Below the pieces are notes generated by a model that was not told the DNA's origin, ran no database searches, and saw only the letters and a program-made list of their open reading frames with translations. The position numbers and the translations under genes were made by a program. From Candidatus Geothrix skivensis (lineage in GTDB: Bacteria; Acidobacteriota; Holophagae; Holophagales; Holophagaceae): a stretch of 64,000 bases of DNA. The stretch is from NCBI GenBank assembly GCA_016721195.1, contig JADKIO010000006.1, forward strand, positions 434,001 to 498,000. The letters are read 5' to 3'. The stretch's first letter is position 1. Each line of letters begins with the position of its first letter. Shown here in pieces: positions 18,202-26,478 of the stretch.

Positions 18202-19275
18202 TTACTTTGGAGGATTCGCCGGCGCGTCCCGCTTGTACCACGACGCCTGCCCGTACACCGGCTTCACTTTCTGCTCCAACGCTTCCAACTGGGCCAGGTT
18301 CAGTGGCAGGAACTCCCTTGCGATGCGGACGTTCTCTTCGAGCTGGGCCACGTTATCCACGCCGATGATGACCGTGCTCACGGGGTGGCTCAAGGTGTAG
18401 CGCATGGCCTCCCGCATGGTGAGGGTGCCTGGTCGGTCGTGCTTGGCGGTGCCCCGCTGCTTTTCAACCGGTGGCGGCGGCATACCTTCGAGGATGCGGC
18501 CCCGGGCGGGGATCTTCATGCCGATGATGCCCAGCTCCTTTTCGACGGCCAGGGGCAGCAGGGTCTTCTTGAAGGGCAGGTGCCAGGTGTCGGCGGCGTT
18601 GAAGGCCATGAGCACGCAGTCGAAGGGGAAGCGGCGGATGGCCTCCGCCAGCACGTCGGGGTCCGTGTGGCCGCTGAGGCCCAGGAAGCGCACCAGCTTC
18701 TGATCCCGGGCCTTCTGGAAGGCTTCCAGGGCCCCGCCCTTGGCGCAGACATCGTCCACGTCCTTCATGGTGCTCATGGCGTGCAGCTGCCAGAGGTCCA
18801 CGTGATCGGTCTGCAGCAGCTTCAGGGAGGTCTCGAGAATGCGCAGGGAGCCATCCGCCGTGCGGTCGTGGGTCTTGGTGGCGAGGAAGGCCTCCCGTCG
18901 CCGCCGCTTCAGCACCTGGCCGAAGTACCGCTCGCTCCAGCGGGCATCGCCGCCGTACCGGGCCGACGTGTCCACGTAGTTCACGCCCAGATCCAGGGCC
19001 CGCTCGATGATGGGCACGGCCACCTTCTCGTTCTCGGGCCTTTCGATGGCGGCCTGGCCCCCCAGGCTGAAGAGGCCCACCAGGTGCCCCGTGCGGCCCA
19101 GGTTGCGGGTGGGCATGGCCGTGGCGGTGGCGGGGTTGAAGGGGCCCGGGAGCGAGGGCTTCAGCACCGTGGAATCGCTGGTTTCGAAGGCACCCAGGCG
19201 CGTGGCGAGAAGGCCCGCGGCGGTGGCGGCTCCCAGCTTGAACAGCTCGCGGCGGGTCGTACCGGCCTCTGACAT
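18202..19275 (-). CDS. Aldo/keto reductase with Tat signal
   Basis: A 357-residue NADPH-type aldo/keto reductase exported by the Tat pathway. N-terminus TTRRELFKLGAATAAGLLATRLGAF has the twin-arginine motif (RRELFK). The catalytic tetrad is present: Asp and Tyr in YVDTSARYG, Lys in ATKTHDR, His in DLWQLHAM. C-terminal cofactor-binding residues are in STVIIGVDNVAQLEENV. Export of an NADPH enzyme is unusual but common among Tat-signal AKRs, which may fold with bound cofactor. Substrate unknown. Monocistronic and divergent from marC. Confidence 0.88.
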   Translation of the reverse strand: MSEAGTTRRELFKLGAATAAGLLATRLGAFETSDSTVLKPSLPGPFNPATATAMPTRNLGRTGHLVGLFSLGGQAAIERPENEKVAVPIIERALDLGVNYVDTSARYGGDARWSERYFGQVLKRRRREAFLATKTHDRTADGSLRILETSLKLLQTDHVDLWQLHAMSTMKDVDDVCAKGGALEAFQKARDQKLVRFLGLSGHTDPDVLAEAIRRFPFDCVLMAFNAADTWHLPFKKTLLPLAVEKELGIIGMKIPARGRILEGMPPPPVEKQRGTAKHDRPGTLTMREAMRYTLSHPVSTVIIGVDNVAQLEENVRIAREFLPLNLAQLEALEQKVKPVYGQASWYKRDAPANPPK

Positions 19276-19356
19276 GGGGACCTCCCGGGAATGGCAGCCC
19301 CAGTATCGCGCCCGCTGGCCCGTTCGGCGATGGGCTGGTTAGGATCCTAGGAGGCA

Positions 19357-20019
19357 ATGGCCTTCCCGGAGCTCCCCTTGGCGGTCTATCTCAACACCAT
19401 GCTGTTCACCTTTCTGGCGCTCTTCCCCATCCTCAACCCTCCGGCCATGGCCCCGGTCTTCCTGCAGCTGACGGGCGGAATCAAAGAGCCCCAGCGGAAC
19501 CACCTGGCCGCGCTCATCGGGCTCTACACCTGGGTCTTTCTCAGCCTGCTCCTGGTGGTGGGCGGCTGGATGCTGAAGCTGCTGGGCATCTCCATCCCCG
19601 TGATCGCCATCGCCGGCGGACTGCTGCTGTTCCACAGCGCCTGGAAGATGCTGAACCGCGATCCGCGGCTCAGCGAATCCGACAAGGCGGAGCTCAAGAC
19701 CTACCTGCTGGACAAGGCCTTCTTCCCCCTGACGATGCCCCTCACGGCGGGCCCCGGGGCCATCGCAGTGACCCTGAGCCTGGTGCCCCGTGGCCCCGTC
19801 TGGCATCCCCAGACCCTGGCCAGCTTCCTGGCCACCAGCTGCGGCATCGGACTGGCGGCCCTGACGGTCTTCCTGTTCTACCGGTTCGGCACCAAGGTGA
19901 TCCGCCGGCTGGGACCCACCGGCGAGGCGACCATTTCACAGCTCTCGGCCTTCATCCTGCTGGCCATTGGCGTCCAGATCGTGTGGAGCGGCCTCAGGGA
20001 GCTGATCCGGGGGCTGTAG
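19357..20019 (+). CDS. MarC/UPF0056 family inner-membrane protein
   Basis: A 220-residue protein with six predicted helices: LNTMLFTFLALFPILNPPAMAPVFLQLTGG, LIGLYTWVFLSLLLVVGGWMLKLLGISIPVIAIAGGLLLF, PLTMPLTAGPGAIAVTLSL, and a C-terminal helix ISQLSAFILLAIGVQIVWSGL. The NPP and PLTAGPG motifs are diagnostic of MarC, whose biochemical function remains unknown. An AGGAGG ribosome site precedes the ATG. Its 3' end overlaps the oppositely oriented DNPH1-like gene by 26 bases. Confidence 0.9.
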   Translation: MAFPELPLAVYLNTMLFTFLALFPILNPPAMAPVFLQLTGGIKEPQRNHLAALIGLYTWVFLSLLLVVGGWMLKLLGISIPVIAIAGGLLLFHSAWKMLNRDPRLSESDKAELKTYLLDKAFFPLTMPLTAGPGAIAVTLSLVPRGPVWHPQTLASFLATSCGIGLAALTVFLFYRFGTKVIRRLGPTGEATISQLSAFILLAIGVQIVWSGLRELIRGL

Positions 20020-20428
20020 CCCGGAGGAAGGCCTCCATGTGGGCCCTGGCCTGGCCGGGATCCCCGTAGGTGCCGAAGGCGAAGCCAGCCCGCCGGATGC
20101 CCGTGAGCATCTTGCTGACGCGCACGCCAGTCCTCGCCAGGCATAGGACGGGCTTCCCCAGCTCCAGGGCGTGGGCCACCTCGAAGCCCACGCCGTGGGA
20201 GGGGGTGCTCACTTCCGCGATGAGGACATCGCAGGCCCGCAGCCAGGCCGTGTCGCGATCGAAGACCGCCTCCGGGGACTGGGTGGCGTCCGCGGCCAGC
20301 ACCGCCTCCTCCGCCAGGTGGGCCGTCAGCACCCGGTGGCCGAGAGCCTGGAGCATGGCCACCAGCGCCGCATACACCGGCTGGTCCTGGCGGCCGCCGG
20401 TGAGGGAACAGGAGAAATAGATGTCCAC
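19994..20428 (-). CDS. DNPH1/Rcl-like nucleotide N-glycosidase (nucleoside deoxyribosyltransferase fold)
   Basis: A 144-residue protein of the nucleoside 2-deoxyribosyltransferase superfamily. The N-terminus IYFSCSLTGGRQDQ matches the phosphate-binding loop of Rcl/DNPH1 (YFCGSIRGGR type). The FDRDTAWLRACDVLIAEVSTPSHGVGFEVAHALELGKPVLCL stretch holds the family Asp and catalytic Glu (VGFEV). DNPH1 hydrolyses 5-hydroxymethyl-dUMP and related monophosphates, so nucleotide-pool sanitation is likely. Sits three bases before the S46 peptidase stop on the same strand and converges with marC. Confidence 0.75.
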   Translation of the reverse strand: MDIYFSCSLTGGRQDQPVYAALVAMLQALGHRVLTAHLAEEAVLAADATQSPEAVFDRDTAWLRACDVLIAEVSTPSHGVGFEVAHALELGKPVLCLARTGVRVSKMLTGIRRAGFAFGTYGDPGQARAHMEAFLRATAPGSAP

Positions 20429-20431
20429 GGG

Positions 20432-22501
20432 CTATTTCGCCAGCAACTCGTTCGCGAGATGGTTCGCGTCCATGACCTTGCGGAGGGTCTCCAGGATGGC
20501 GCGGGCATCGGCGGCCACGGCACGCTTGGTGGCGGCGTCATAGACGTAGTAGCCACCCTGCCCCTCGAGCACGCTATCGAAGTTGATGCCCACGAACTCG
20601 CCCTTCAGGTTCACGACGGGGCTGCCGGAATTACCGCCGACGGTATCGCAGCCGTAGGCGAAGTTGAAAGGTGTCTCCAGGGCGAGCCGGGGCTTGGCCT
20701 TCAACCAGCGCTCGGGCAGCGTGAAGGCCCCGTCTTCGGCCGCGGCGGCGTTGCCACCCCAGCCCTCGTGGCGGTCAAAGAGACCAAGGAAGGTGGTGAA
20801 GGGCTGCGCCTTGGTGCCGCTGCCGGTGTCATAGGTGGCCACGGCCCCCCAGCTCAGGCGCAGGGTGAAGGTGGCGTCCGGGTACTGGGACTTGCCGTGG
20901 ATCTGGAAGCGGGCCCGGGCGATGCGCCCGCCGTGCTCGGCGAACACGCTCTGGACCTGCTCTTCCCACTGGTGGTGGAGGCTGCGCTGGAAGGGCTCCA
21001 GCTGGCGTGCCAGGACGAGCAGAGGGTCCTGGTGGCTGGCGAGGGCCTCCCGGCCGCCTTCCAGGAGCTGCTTGCGGAAGGCCGGGTCCTGGAGCTTCGT
21101 GCCGGCATAGGCCGCCTGGGCCACGGCCTCCGGGCTGCGCCCGCCGAGGACGGCCTTCACATAGGCATGCTCAACGCCCAGCTGCTCCAGGGCCTCCCGC
21201 AGGACCCAGGCGAGTCGGGCCTGATCCAGGCCCACCTGAACGGGACGGGGGCTCAGGAGCCGCTCCCGGGTGGCCTTCAGGCTGCCATCGCTGAACTCGG
21301 GCAGGCGCTGGGCGCTGGGCTTGGCCTGCTGCTCCTGGATGCGCACGAGGGTGAGGGCATGGCCGAACAGGGTGCAGCCTCGGGTGCCCACGCAGGTGTA
21401 TTCCTTGAGCAGCGCCTTCTGGCGCGCCACGGCCTCTGCGATCTTGTCCCAGCTGCCCCCGGAACCGGTCAGGAGCCCGGCATCCCTGACCACCGCGGCC
21501 CTCAGCTCGGCCTCGCGGGAGGCCACCAGGGCCAGGCTTTCGGGCTTGCTGAGGCCCATGAGCTGACCCGTGAGCCGCTTCTGGCCATTGCTGATGCCGT
21601 AGATGGCGTCGGCGGACACGCGCGCGGCCTCGGGGGACGTTTTGGCATAGGCCTCCAGGGCCCCGCGCTGCCGGGCCAGGTTGGCCAGCTGGAAGGGGAT
21701 GCCGATCTCCTTCGCATAGCGCATCTGGGCCAGGGTCTGGCCCCGGTAGGTGGTGCCGGGATGCCCTGAAATGAACGTGAGGTCGCCGGCCCTCAGCGGG
21801 GTCTGCGTGAAGGGCAGGAAGGCCTCGGGGCGGTAGGGCTTATCGTCCTCGTAGACGCGGAACAGGGCGAAATCCAGGTTCCAGCGGGGGTAGGTGTAGT
21901 TGTCCGGATCGCCGCCGAAGCTGGCCACCTGCACTTCGGGGGCCGCCACCAGGCGCACATCCTTGAACTTGCGGTAGCGGTAGAGCCAGTACTCCCCGCC
22001 CTGGTAGAGGGTCACGGGTTCGCAGGTGAGGCCGGTCCTGGCCTCCTCCGCCTTCCGCAGGTCCGCCAGGGCGTTGCGGCGGGCCTTGAGCGCCTCCTGG
22101 TCCGGGGTGCCGGGCGCCACGGCCCCGTTCACCCGGGCCGTCACGTCGTCGCTGGAGACGAGCAGCATCAGCTCGAGCCCCGGGACCTTGATCTCATCGC
22201 CGGGCTTGGCGGCGGTGAAGCCATCCTTCACCAGGTCCGCCTTGGCGGTGGACACCTGGGCGATGGCGCCCCGCCCCACGTGGTGGTTGGTCACCACCAG
22301 CCCCTCCCGGCTCACGAAGGCGCCGGTGCCACCGGGGAACCGCACCGTGGCCAGCTGCAGCTGCTTCAGCCAGGCGGCGTCCAGCTCCACGCCGTACTTG
22401 GCCTTGATCTGCTTGGTGGGGATGTTGTCGAAGGTCCACATGCCCTCGTCCGCGCGCAGCGCGGGCAGGGCGAGGAGGAAGACGAGGGCGGAGAGACGCA
22501 T
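20432..22501 (-). CDS. S46 family dipeptidyl-peptidase, paralogue 1
   Basis: Periplasmic serine exopeptidase, 689 residues with a signal peptide (MRLSALVFLLALPALRA). It releases dipeptides from peptide N-termini. Chymotrypsin-fold landmarks: catalytic His in VTNHHVGRGAI, catalytic Ser in TVGGNSGSPVVN, N-terminal EGMWTFDNIP typical of S46. The residue 18 after the catalytic Ser is Ser (FDSVLEG). In DPP7 this position is Gly and in DPP11 Arg, and it governs substrate choice, so specificity here may differ. ATG 22501 was chosen for AGGAG upstream and the signal peptide. Follows a second S46 gene on the same strand across a hairpin repeat. Confidence 0.9.
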   Translation of the reverse strand: MRLSALVFLLALPALRADEGMWTFDNIPTKQIKAKYGVELDAAWLKQLQLATVRFPGGTGAFVSREGLVVTNHHVGRGAIAQVSTAKADLVKDGFTAAKPGDEIKVPGLELMLLVSSDDVTARVNGAVAPGTPDQEALKARRNALADLRKAEEARTGLTCEPVTLYQGGEYWLYRYRKFKDVRLVAAPEVQVASFGGDPDNYTYPRWNLDFALFRVYEDDKPYRPEAFLPFTQTPLRAGDLTFISGHPGTTYRGQTLAQMRYAKEIGIPFQLANLARQRGALEAYAKTSPEAARVSADAIYGISNGQKRLTGQLMGLSKPESLALVASREAELRAAVVRDAGLLTGSGGSWDKIAEAVARQKALLKEYTCVGTRGCTLFGHALTLVRIQEQQAKPSAQRLPEFSDGSLKATRERLLSPRPVQVGLDQARLAWVLREALEQLGVEHAYVKAVLGGRSPEAVAQAAYAGTKLQDPAFRKQLLEGGREALASHQDPLLVLARQLEPFQRSLHHQWEEQVQSVFAEHGGRIARARFQIHGKSQYPDATFTLRLSWGAVATYDTGSGTKAQPFTTFLGLFDRHEGWGGNAAAAEDGAFTLPERWLKAKPRLALETPFNFAYGCDTVGGNSGSPVVNLKGEFVGINFDSVLEGQGGYYVYDAATKRAVAADARAILETLRKVMDANHLANELLAK

Positions 22502-22523
22502 CTGAGCTCCTGAGAAATGAGAA

Positions 22524-22588
22524 ACCACGAAGACCACAAAGACCACGAAGAAAACAAGTCCCCTTCGTGGTCTTCCTGTCTTCGTGGT
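22524..22588. repeat. 9-bp direct repeats forming a long hairpin between S46 genes
   Basis: ACCACGAAG occurs at 22524-22532 and 22542-22550, with a near copy (ACCACAAAG) between them. The reverse complement CTTCGTGGT occurs at 22563-22571 and 22580-22588. The two halves can fold into a long imperfect hairpin filling the 96-bp gap between the peptidase genes. It may attenuate or process the transcript. Confidence 0.65.
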
Positions 22589-22597
22589 GAAAAATCT

Positions 22598-24676
22598 CTA
22601 CTTTCCGGTCAACTCGGCCACGAGGCCCGCAGCCCCGTAGACCTTGTCAAGGGAGTGGACGATGGCGCGGGCATCCACGGAGACGCCGCGGTTCACGGCC
22701 TCGTCGTAGAAATAGTTGCCCGGCAGGCTTTCGATGTTGCCGTCGAAGATGAGGCCCACCAGCTCGCCCTTCCGGTCGATCACGGGGGAACCGGAGTTGC
22801 CGCCGATGATGTCCACCTTGTGGGCGAAGTTGAAGGGCAGCGAGGGGTTCAGCGCGCTGCGCTTGTCGACCCAGCGCTGGGGCAGGGTCCAGGCCCCTTC
22901 GTGGGCCTTGGCGGCATTGCCGCCCCAGCTGTCGTAGCGGTCGAAGAGCCCGCCGAAGGTGGTGAAGGGCTGGATCAGTGTGCCGTTGGCCGGGTACTCG
23001 GCCACGGCGCCGTACGATAGCCGCAGGGTGAAGGTGGCGTCCGGGTAGGTGTTCTTGCCGTAGACGGCGAAGCGGGCCTTGGCGATGCGGGTGCCATGCT
23101 CAGCGATCACGCTGGTGACCTGGTCCTCCTGCTTCCTGCGGAGCTCCCGGCCGATGGGGTCCAGCTTACGGGCCAGCACGATCATGGGATCCGTGCTCTC
23201 GGCGATGGCCTTCTTGCCGCCCTCCAGCAGGGCCTTCCGTGCGGCGGGATCGCTGAGCCTGGAGCCGGTCACGGCGGCCTTGGCCACTTCGGCGGCGGGC
23301 TTGCCGCCCAGCATGGCCTTCACGAAGAGGTGGTCGGCGCCCAGCTCCCGGGCGGCGTCCTCAAGGCCCTTGGTGAACATGAAGATCTCCTGCTCCTGGT
23401 AGAAGGGGCTGGGGACCCCCAGGCGGGTCTTCTGGCTCTTCAGGTTCGCGTCGCTGTATTCGGGCAGGCGCTTCTCGCTGGGCAGGGCCTCTTCATCCGC
23501 GATGCGCACCAGGGTCAGACCATAGCCCAGCAGGGTGGAACTGGCCGTGCCGACATTCAGGCTTTCCTTGGCCAGGCCCTTGGCCACCTGAGTGGCCTTC
23601 TCGATCCTGGACCAGCTGTCGCCGAAGCCGGCGAGCTTGGGGTCCTTGGCCACCTTGGCACGCAGATCCTGCTCGGCCGCTTCGATGCGGGCCATGGCGG
23701 ACCTGTCCTTCAGGCCGGACAGCTGCCCGGTGACGGCCTTGATGCCGTTCTCGATGCCGAAGATCTGGGTGTTGACCTGGCGGCCCGCCTCGGGGGACAG
23801 CTTGGCGTATTCGACCATGGCCGCCTTCCGGCGCTCCAGGCCCTTGAGCCTCAGGGGAATGGCGAAATCCCGGGAGAAGGTCATCTGGGCCACGGTGTCC
23901 TGGCGATTCGTCCGGCCGGGATGGCCCGTGACGAAGGTCAGGTCGCCGGCCTTCAGGTCTGACTGGGTCCAGCGGAGGAAGTCCTTGGGCTGGTAGGGCT
24001 GCCCGTTCTCGTAGACCCGGAAGAGGGTGAAGTCCAGGTTATGGCGGGGGAAGGTGAAGTTATCGGGGTCGCCACCGAAGAAGGCGATCTGCATTTCCGG
24101 GGCGAAGACCAGGCGCACGTCCGAGTGCTTCTTGTAGCCGTAGATCCAGTGCTCGCCGCCCTGGTAGAGGGTCACGTGCTCGCAGGTGAGGCCGCTCTTC
24201 TCCTGCATGGCCTTCTTGATCTTCTCGATCTCGGTCTCCCGGGCCTTCAGGGCCTCCTGCTCCGGGAGGTCCGCTTTCACGGCCTTGGCGAGGCGTTCCG
24301 TGATGTTGTCCATGGCCACGAGGGTCATGAGCTCCAGGCCGGGCACCTTGATCTCCTGCTCACGGGTGGTGGCGGCGAAGCCGTTCTTCACGTAGTCGGC
24401 CTCCTTGCTGCTCACCCGCTGGATCCAGCCCCGGCCCACGTGATGGTTCGTGAGCACCAGGCCGTCCTTGCTGACGAAGGAGCCCGATCCGCCGGGGAAG
24501 CGCAGGGAGGCGAGGCGCACATGGTCCAGCCAGGCCTGGTCCGGGGCCCAGCCATACTTCTCGGAAATCTTTTTGGTGGGCAGGTTGTCGAAGGTCCACA
24601 TGCCCTCCTCCGCCCGCAGGGAAGAGGCGGCCAGGGCAACAGCCAGCAGGGACAGAGTCAGGGAACGAGAGTTCAT
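22598..24676 (-). CDS. S46 family dipeptidyl-peptidase, paralogue 2 (DPP7-like)
   Basis: A 692-residue exported peptidase with signal peptide (SLTLSLLAVALAASSLRA) and the same landmarks as its neighbour: EGMWTFDNLP, His in LTNHHVGRGWI, Ser in IIGGNSGSPVID. Eighteen residues after the Ser is Gly (FDGNIES), the DPP7 state, which accepts hydrophobic P1 side chains. The two paralogues differ throughout, so the duplication is old. ATG 24676 was preferred to the upstream in-frame ATG because it starts the signal peptide. First gene of the leftward pair; divergent from the second efflux operon. Confidence 0.92.
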   Translation of the reverse strand: MNSRSLTLSLLAVALAASSLRAEEGMWTFDNLPTKKISEKYGWAPDQAWLDHVRLASLRFPGGSGSFVSKDGLVLTNHHVGRGWIQRVSSKEADYVKNGFAATTREQEIKVPGLELMTLVAMDNITERLAKAVKADLPEQEALKARETEIEKIKKAMQEKSGLTCEHVTLYQGGEHWIYGYKKHSDVRLVFAPEMQIAFFGGDPDNFTFPRHNLDFTLFRVYENGQPYQPKDFLRWTQSDLKAGDLTFVTGHPGRTNRQDTVAQMTFSRDFAIPLRLKGLERRKAAMVEYAKLSPEAGRQVNTQIFGIENGIKAVTGQLSGLKDRSAMARIEAAEQDLRAKVAKDPKLAGFGDSWSRIEKATQVAKGLAKESLNVGTASSTLLGYGLTLVRIADEEALPSEKRLPEYSDANLKSQKTRLGVPSPFYQEQEIFMFTKGLEDAARELGADHLFVKAMLGGKPAAEVAKAAVTGSRLSDPAARKALLEGGKKAIAESTDPMIVLARKLDPIGRELRRKQEDQVTSVIAEHGTRIAKARFAVYGKNTYPDATFTLRLSYGAVAEYPANGTLIQPFTTFGGLFDRYDSWGGNAAKAHEGAWTLPQRWVDKRSALNPSLPFNFAHKVDIIGGNSGSPVIDRKGELVGLIFDGNIESLPGNYFYDEAVNRGVSVDARAIVHSLDKVYGAAGLVAELTGK

Positions 24677-24797
24677 GAAGGCTCCAGACAGGTGGTCAAG
24701 ATATGCCATCGTATCACTAAGTATCCGGCGGTTTGTTTTGACGACCTCCAGGGGTGTTTAATTCCTGCTTCAACCCTTTTCTATCCATCAGGATCCA

Positions 24798-24826
24798 TTG
24801 GGCTGGTGGCCAAATTCCGCTATAAT
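24798..24826 (+). promoter_or_regulatory. Sigma70-type promoter of the second efflux operon
   Basis: A perfect -10 box TATAAT (24821-24826) is preceded at 17 bp by TTGGGC (24798-24803), a partial -35. The start codon follows 17 bases after the -10, giving a very short leader. The region is locally AT-richer than its surroundings. Confidence 0.55.
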
Positions 24827-24843
24827 TGGCGTCTGGACTTTCA

Positions 24844-25203
24844 ATGACCCTTTCCTTGAACAGGACCCTCAAGCACGTTTCCGCGGGCCTGATGCTGGCC
24901 TTGGCCCTGGTGTACCTCATGCACTCGGCCTGGCACGCGGGGTTGGCTGAGGTGACCATGCCTCCTGGCGGCGCCGCCGTCGCCCTGCAGTTGGATCCCT
25001 TCGTGCTGGCCGAAGGCCAAAGTGGCGATGGTGTGGCCGGTTGCCACTTCTTCTGCAATCACGGTTGCCCAGTCCCGCCCTTGCCCGACCTGCCCCGCCT
25101 TCTCGAGGCTCCCCAGGTGCAAATCTATGGTGCGGAGCCGACCCGTTCCGCCCGTTGCGCCCACCCCCAGCCCATCAAGGCCCCGCCCCGGAAGCTCTCC
25201 TGA
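24844..25203 (+). CDS. Small membrane-anchored Cys/His protein heading an efflux operon
   Basis: A 119-residue protein of no recognised family. One N-terminal hydrophobic helix (VSAGLMLALALVYLMHSAWHAGL), then a periplasmic part with a metal-ligand-like cluster CHFFCNHGCPVPPLPDLP and a basic Pro-rich tail. It is 81 bp upstream of the outer-membrane channel gene and downstream of a TATAAT promoter, so it is the operon's first gene. Placement and Cys/His content parallel the first gene of the other efflux operon (8444-8851). No strong ribosome site is seen; an upstream in-frame start at 24826 is possible but overlaps the promoter. Confidence 0.55.
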   Translation: MTLSLNRTLKHVSAGLMLALALVYLMHSAWHAGLAEVTMPPGGAAVALQLDPFVLAEGQSGDGVAGCHFFCNHGCPVPPLPDLPRLLEAPQVQIYGAEPTRSARCAHPQPIKAPPRKLS

Positions 25204-25284
25204 CCGTGAACTGATCGCCTGACCGTGATTCCCCCTACCGGGCCCGTGTCCGGCAGGATTCATGTGACGCCCAGCGAGGACCCA

Positions 25285-26478
25285 ATGATCCGTGCCCTAC
25301 TTCCGGGGGCCCTAGTCTGTGTGCTCATTACACAGGCCCAGGAACCCGCTCCTCCACCCCCCTTGACCTATGAGGTCCTGCTCTCCCGAGCCACCTCCGA
25401 TCCCGCGCTGCTCCGCCTCGAAGCGGATCTGGCCGCCCGGCGGCGTCAGCTGGCCACCACGGGCGGGTTGCTGCGCGAAGCACCCACCCTCACCGCTGAA
25501 GCCGGCCGACGCAGCGGGCCCACCACCAGCAGCACGGACAAAGTGGCCATGGTAGACGCCCCTCTTCTACTGGCTCCTGCGGTGCGCTCAAGTGCTCGGG
25601 AAAGCCTTGACCGGGCCGAGGGGTCCCTGATGGCCCTCGCTCGGGCGGAGGCCCGCCACCGATTGCGGCTGGCCTACTTGGACGCCTGGCTGACTGCGGC
25701 CCAGCTGCGCCTCCGCAGTTCCCAGCTCGACCTCACCAACACCTGGGTGAGGGTGGCCCAGGCCCGGGTGGATTCGGGTTCGGATCCGTCCTACCAGGTG
25801 GATCTGGTCCAGGGCGACCTCCTGCGCCTCCGCACGGAGCTTGGTGATGCCCAACGTAAAGCCAGTGAGGCCTGGGCAGCCCTGCGCGCCCTGACGGATC
25901 TGCCTGTAGACCTGCAACCCCTGGCCGATCCAGGCCCCCCCGCCCTTCCCGCGCCCGATGGTCTACCCGACTCTTTCCAGAAAAGCCTCCTGCGCCACGC
26001 CTTGACTGATCGAACCGCAGCCGACCGCACGGCTTTTGACCTTCACCAGGCCCTCAAGGCCGCCCGCTGGAGCCTCAAAGGCAGCTACGCCTCTGAGGGT
26101 GACGAGCGCATCGCACGGTTGGGGGTGGCTTTCCGCTTGCCCCGATCCGGAGAACTCGGGGCGCAGAAACGGGAAGCCGTCACCGGACGCAACGCCCTCA
26201 ACCGGGAGGCAGAAACCACGGCCTTCCAGCTGGAATCCAGGTTCCAGACCGCACTTACCCGACTGCGCACCTTCGGCGAGCCCCCGACGACCCATTCCTT
26301 CGACGCCGCCTTGAAAGCCGTGGACTTGAGGCTTCAGGAGGGTAAGGAACGCCCCTCGGATGCCCTGCTGCTCCGTCGCCAATTGCTGGAGGCCGAAAGC
26401 GCCTCCTACCAGCGCCTCCGCGAGGCCCACGCCCTCGTCGCCGAACTTGATCTGCTGACCCTTGGAGATGCCCGATGA
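25285..26478 (+). CDS. Outer-membrane efflux protein (TolC/CzcC-like)
   Basis: Outer-membrane channel of the second RND system, 397 residues, with signal peptide (ALLPGALVCVLITQAQ) and the repeated helical hairpins of the OEP family (LRLEADLAARRRQLATTGG, AQLRLRSSQLDLTNTWVRVAQARVDSG, LLLRRQLLEAESASYQRLREAHALVAEL). Shorter than typical TolC, consistent with CzcC-type members. Start MIRALLP at 25285 chosen for GAGGA upstream and the signal peptide. Its stop overlaps the adaptor's ATG by four bases. Confidence 0.85.
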   Translation: MIRALLPGALVCVLITQAQEPAPPPPLTYEVLLSRATSDPALLRLEADLAARRRQLATTGGLLREAPTLTAEAGRRSGPTTSSTDKVAMVDAPLLLAPAVRSSARESLDRAEGSLMALARAEARHRLRLAYLDAWLTAAQLRLRSSQLDLTNTWVRVAQARVDSGSDPSYQVDLVQGDLLRLRTELGDAQRKASEAWAALRALTDLPVDLQPLADPGPPALPAPDGLPDSFQKSLLRHALTDRTAADRTAFDLHQALKAARWSLKGSYASEGDERIARLGVAFRLPRSGELGAQKREAVTGRNALNREAETTAFQLESRFQTALTRLRTFGEPPTTHSFDAALKAVDLRLQEGKERPSDALLLRRQLLEAESASYQRLREAHALVAELDLLTLGDAR

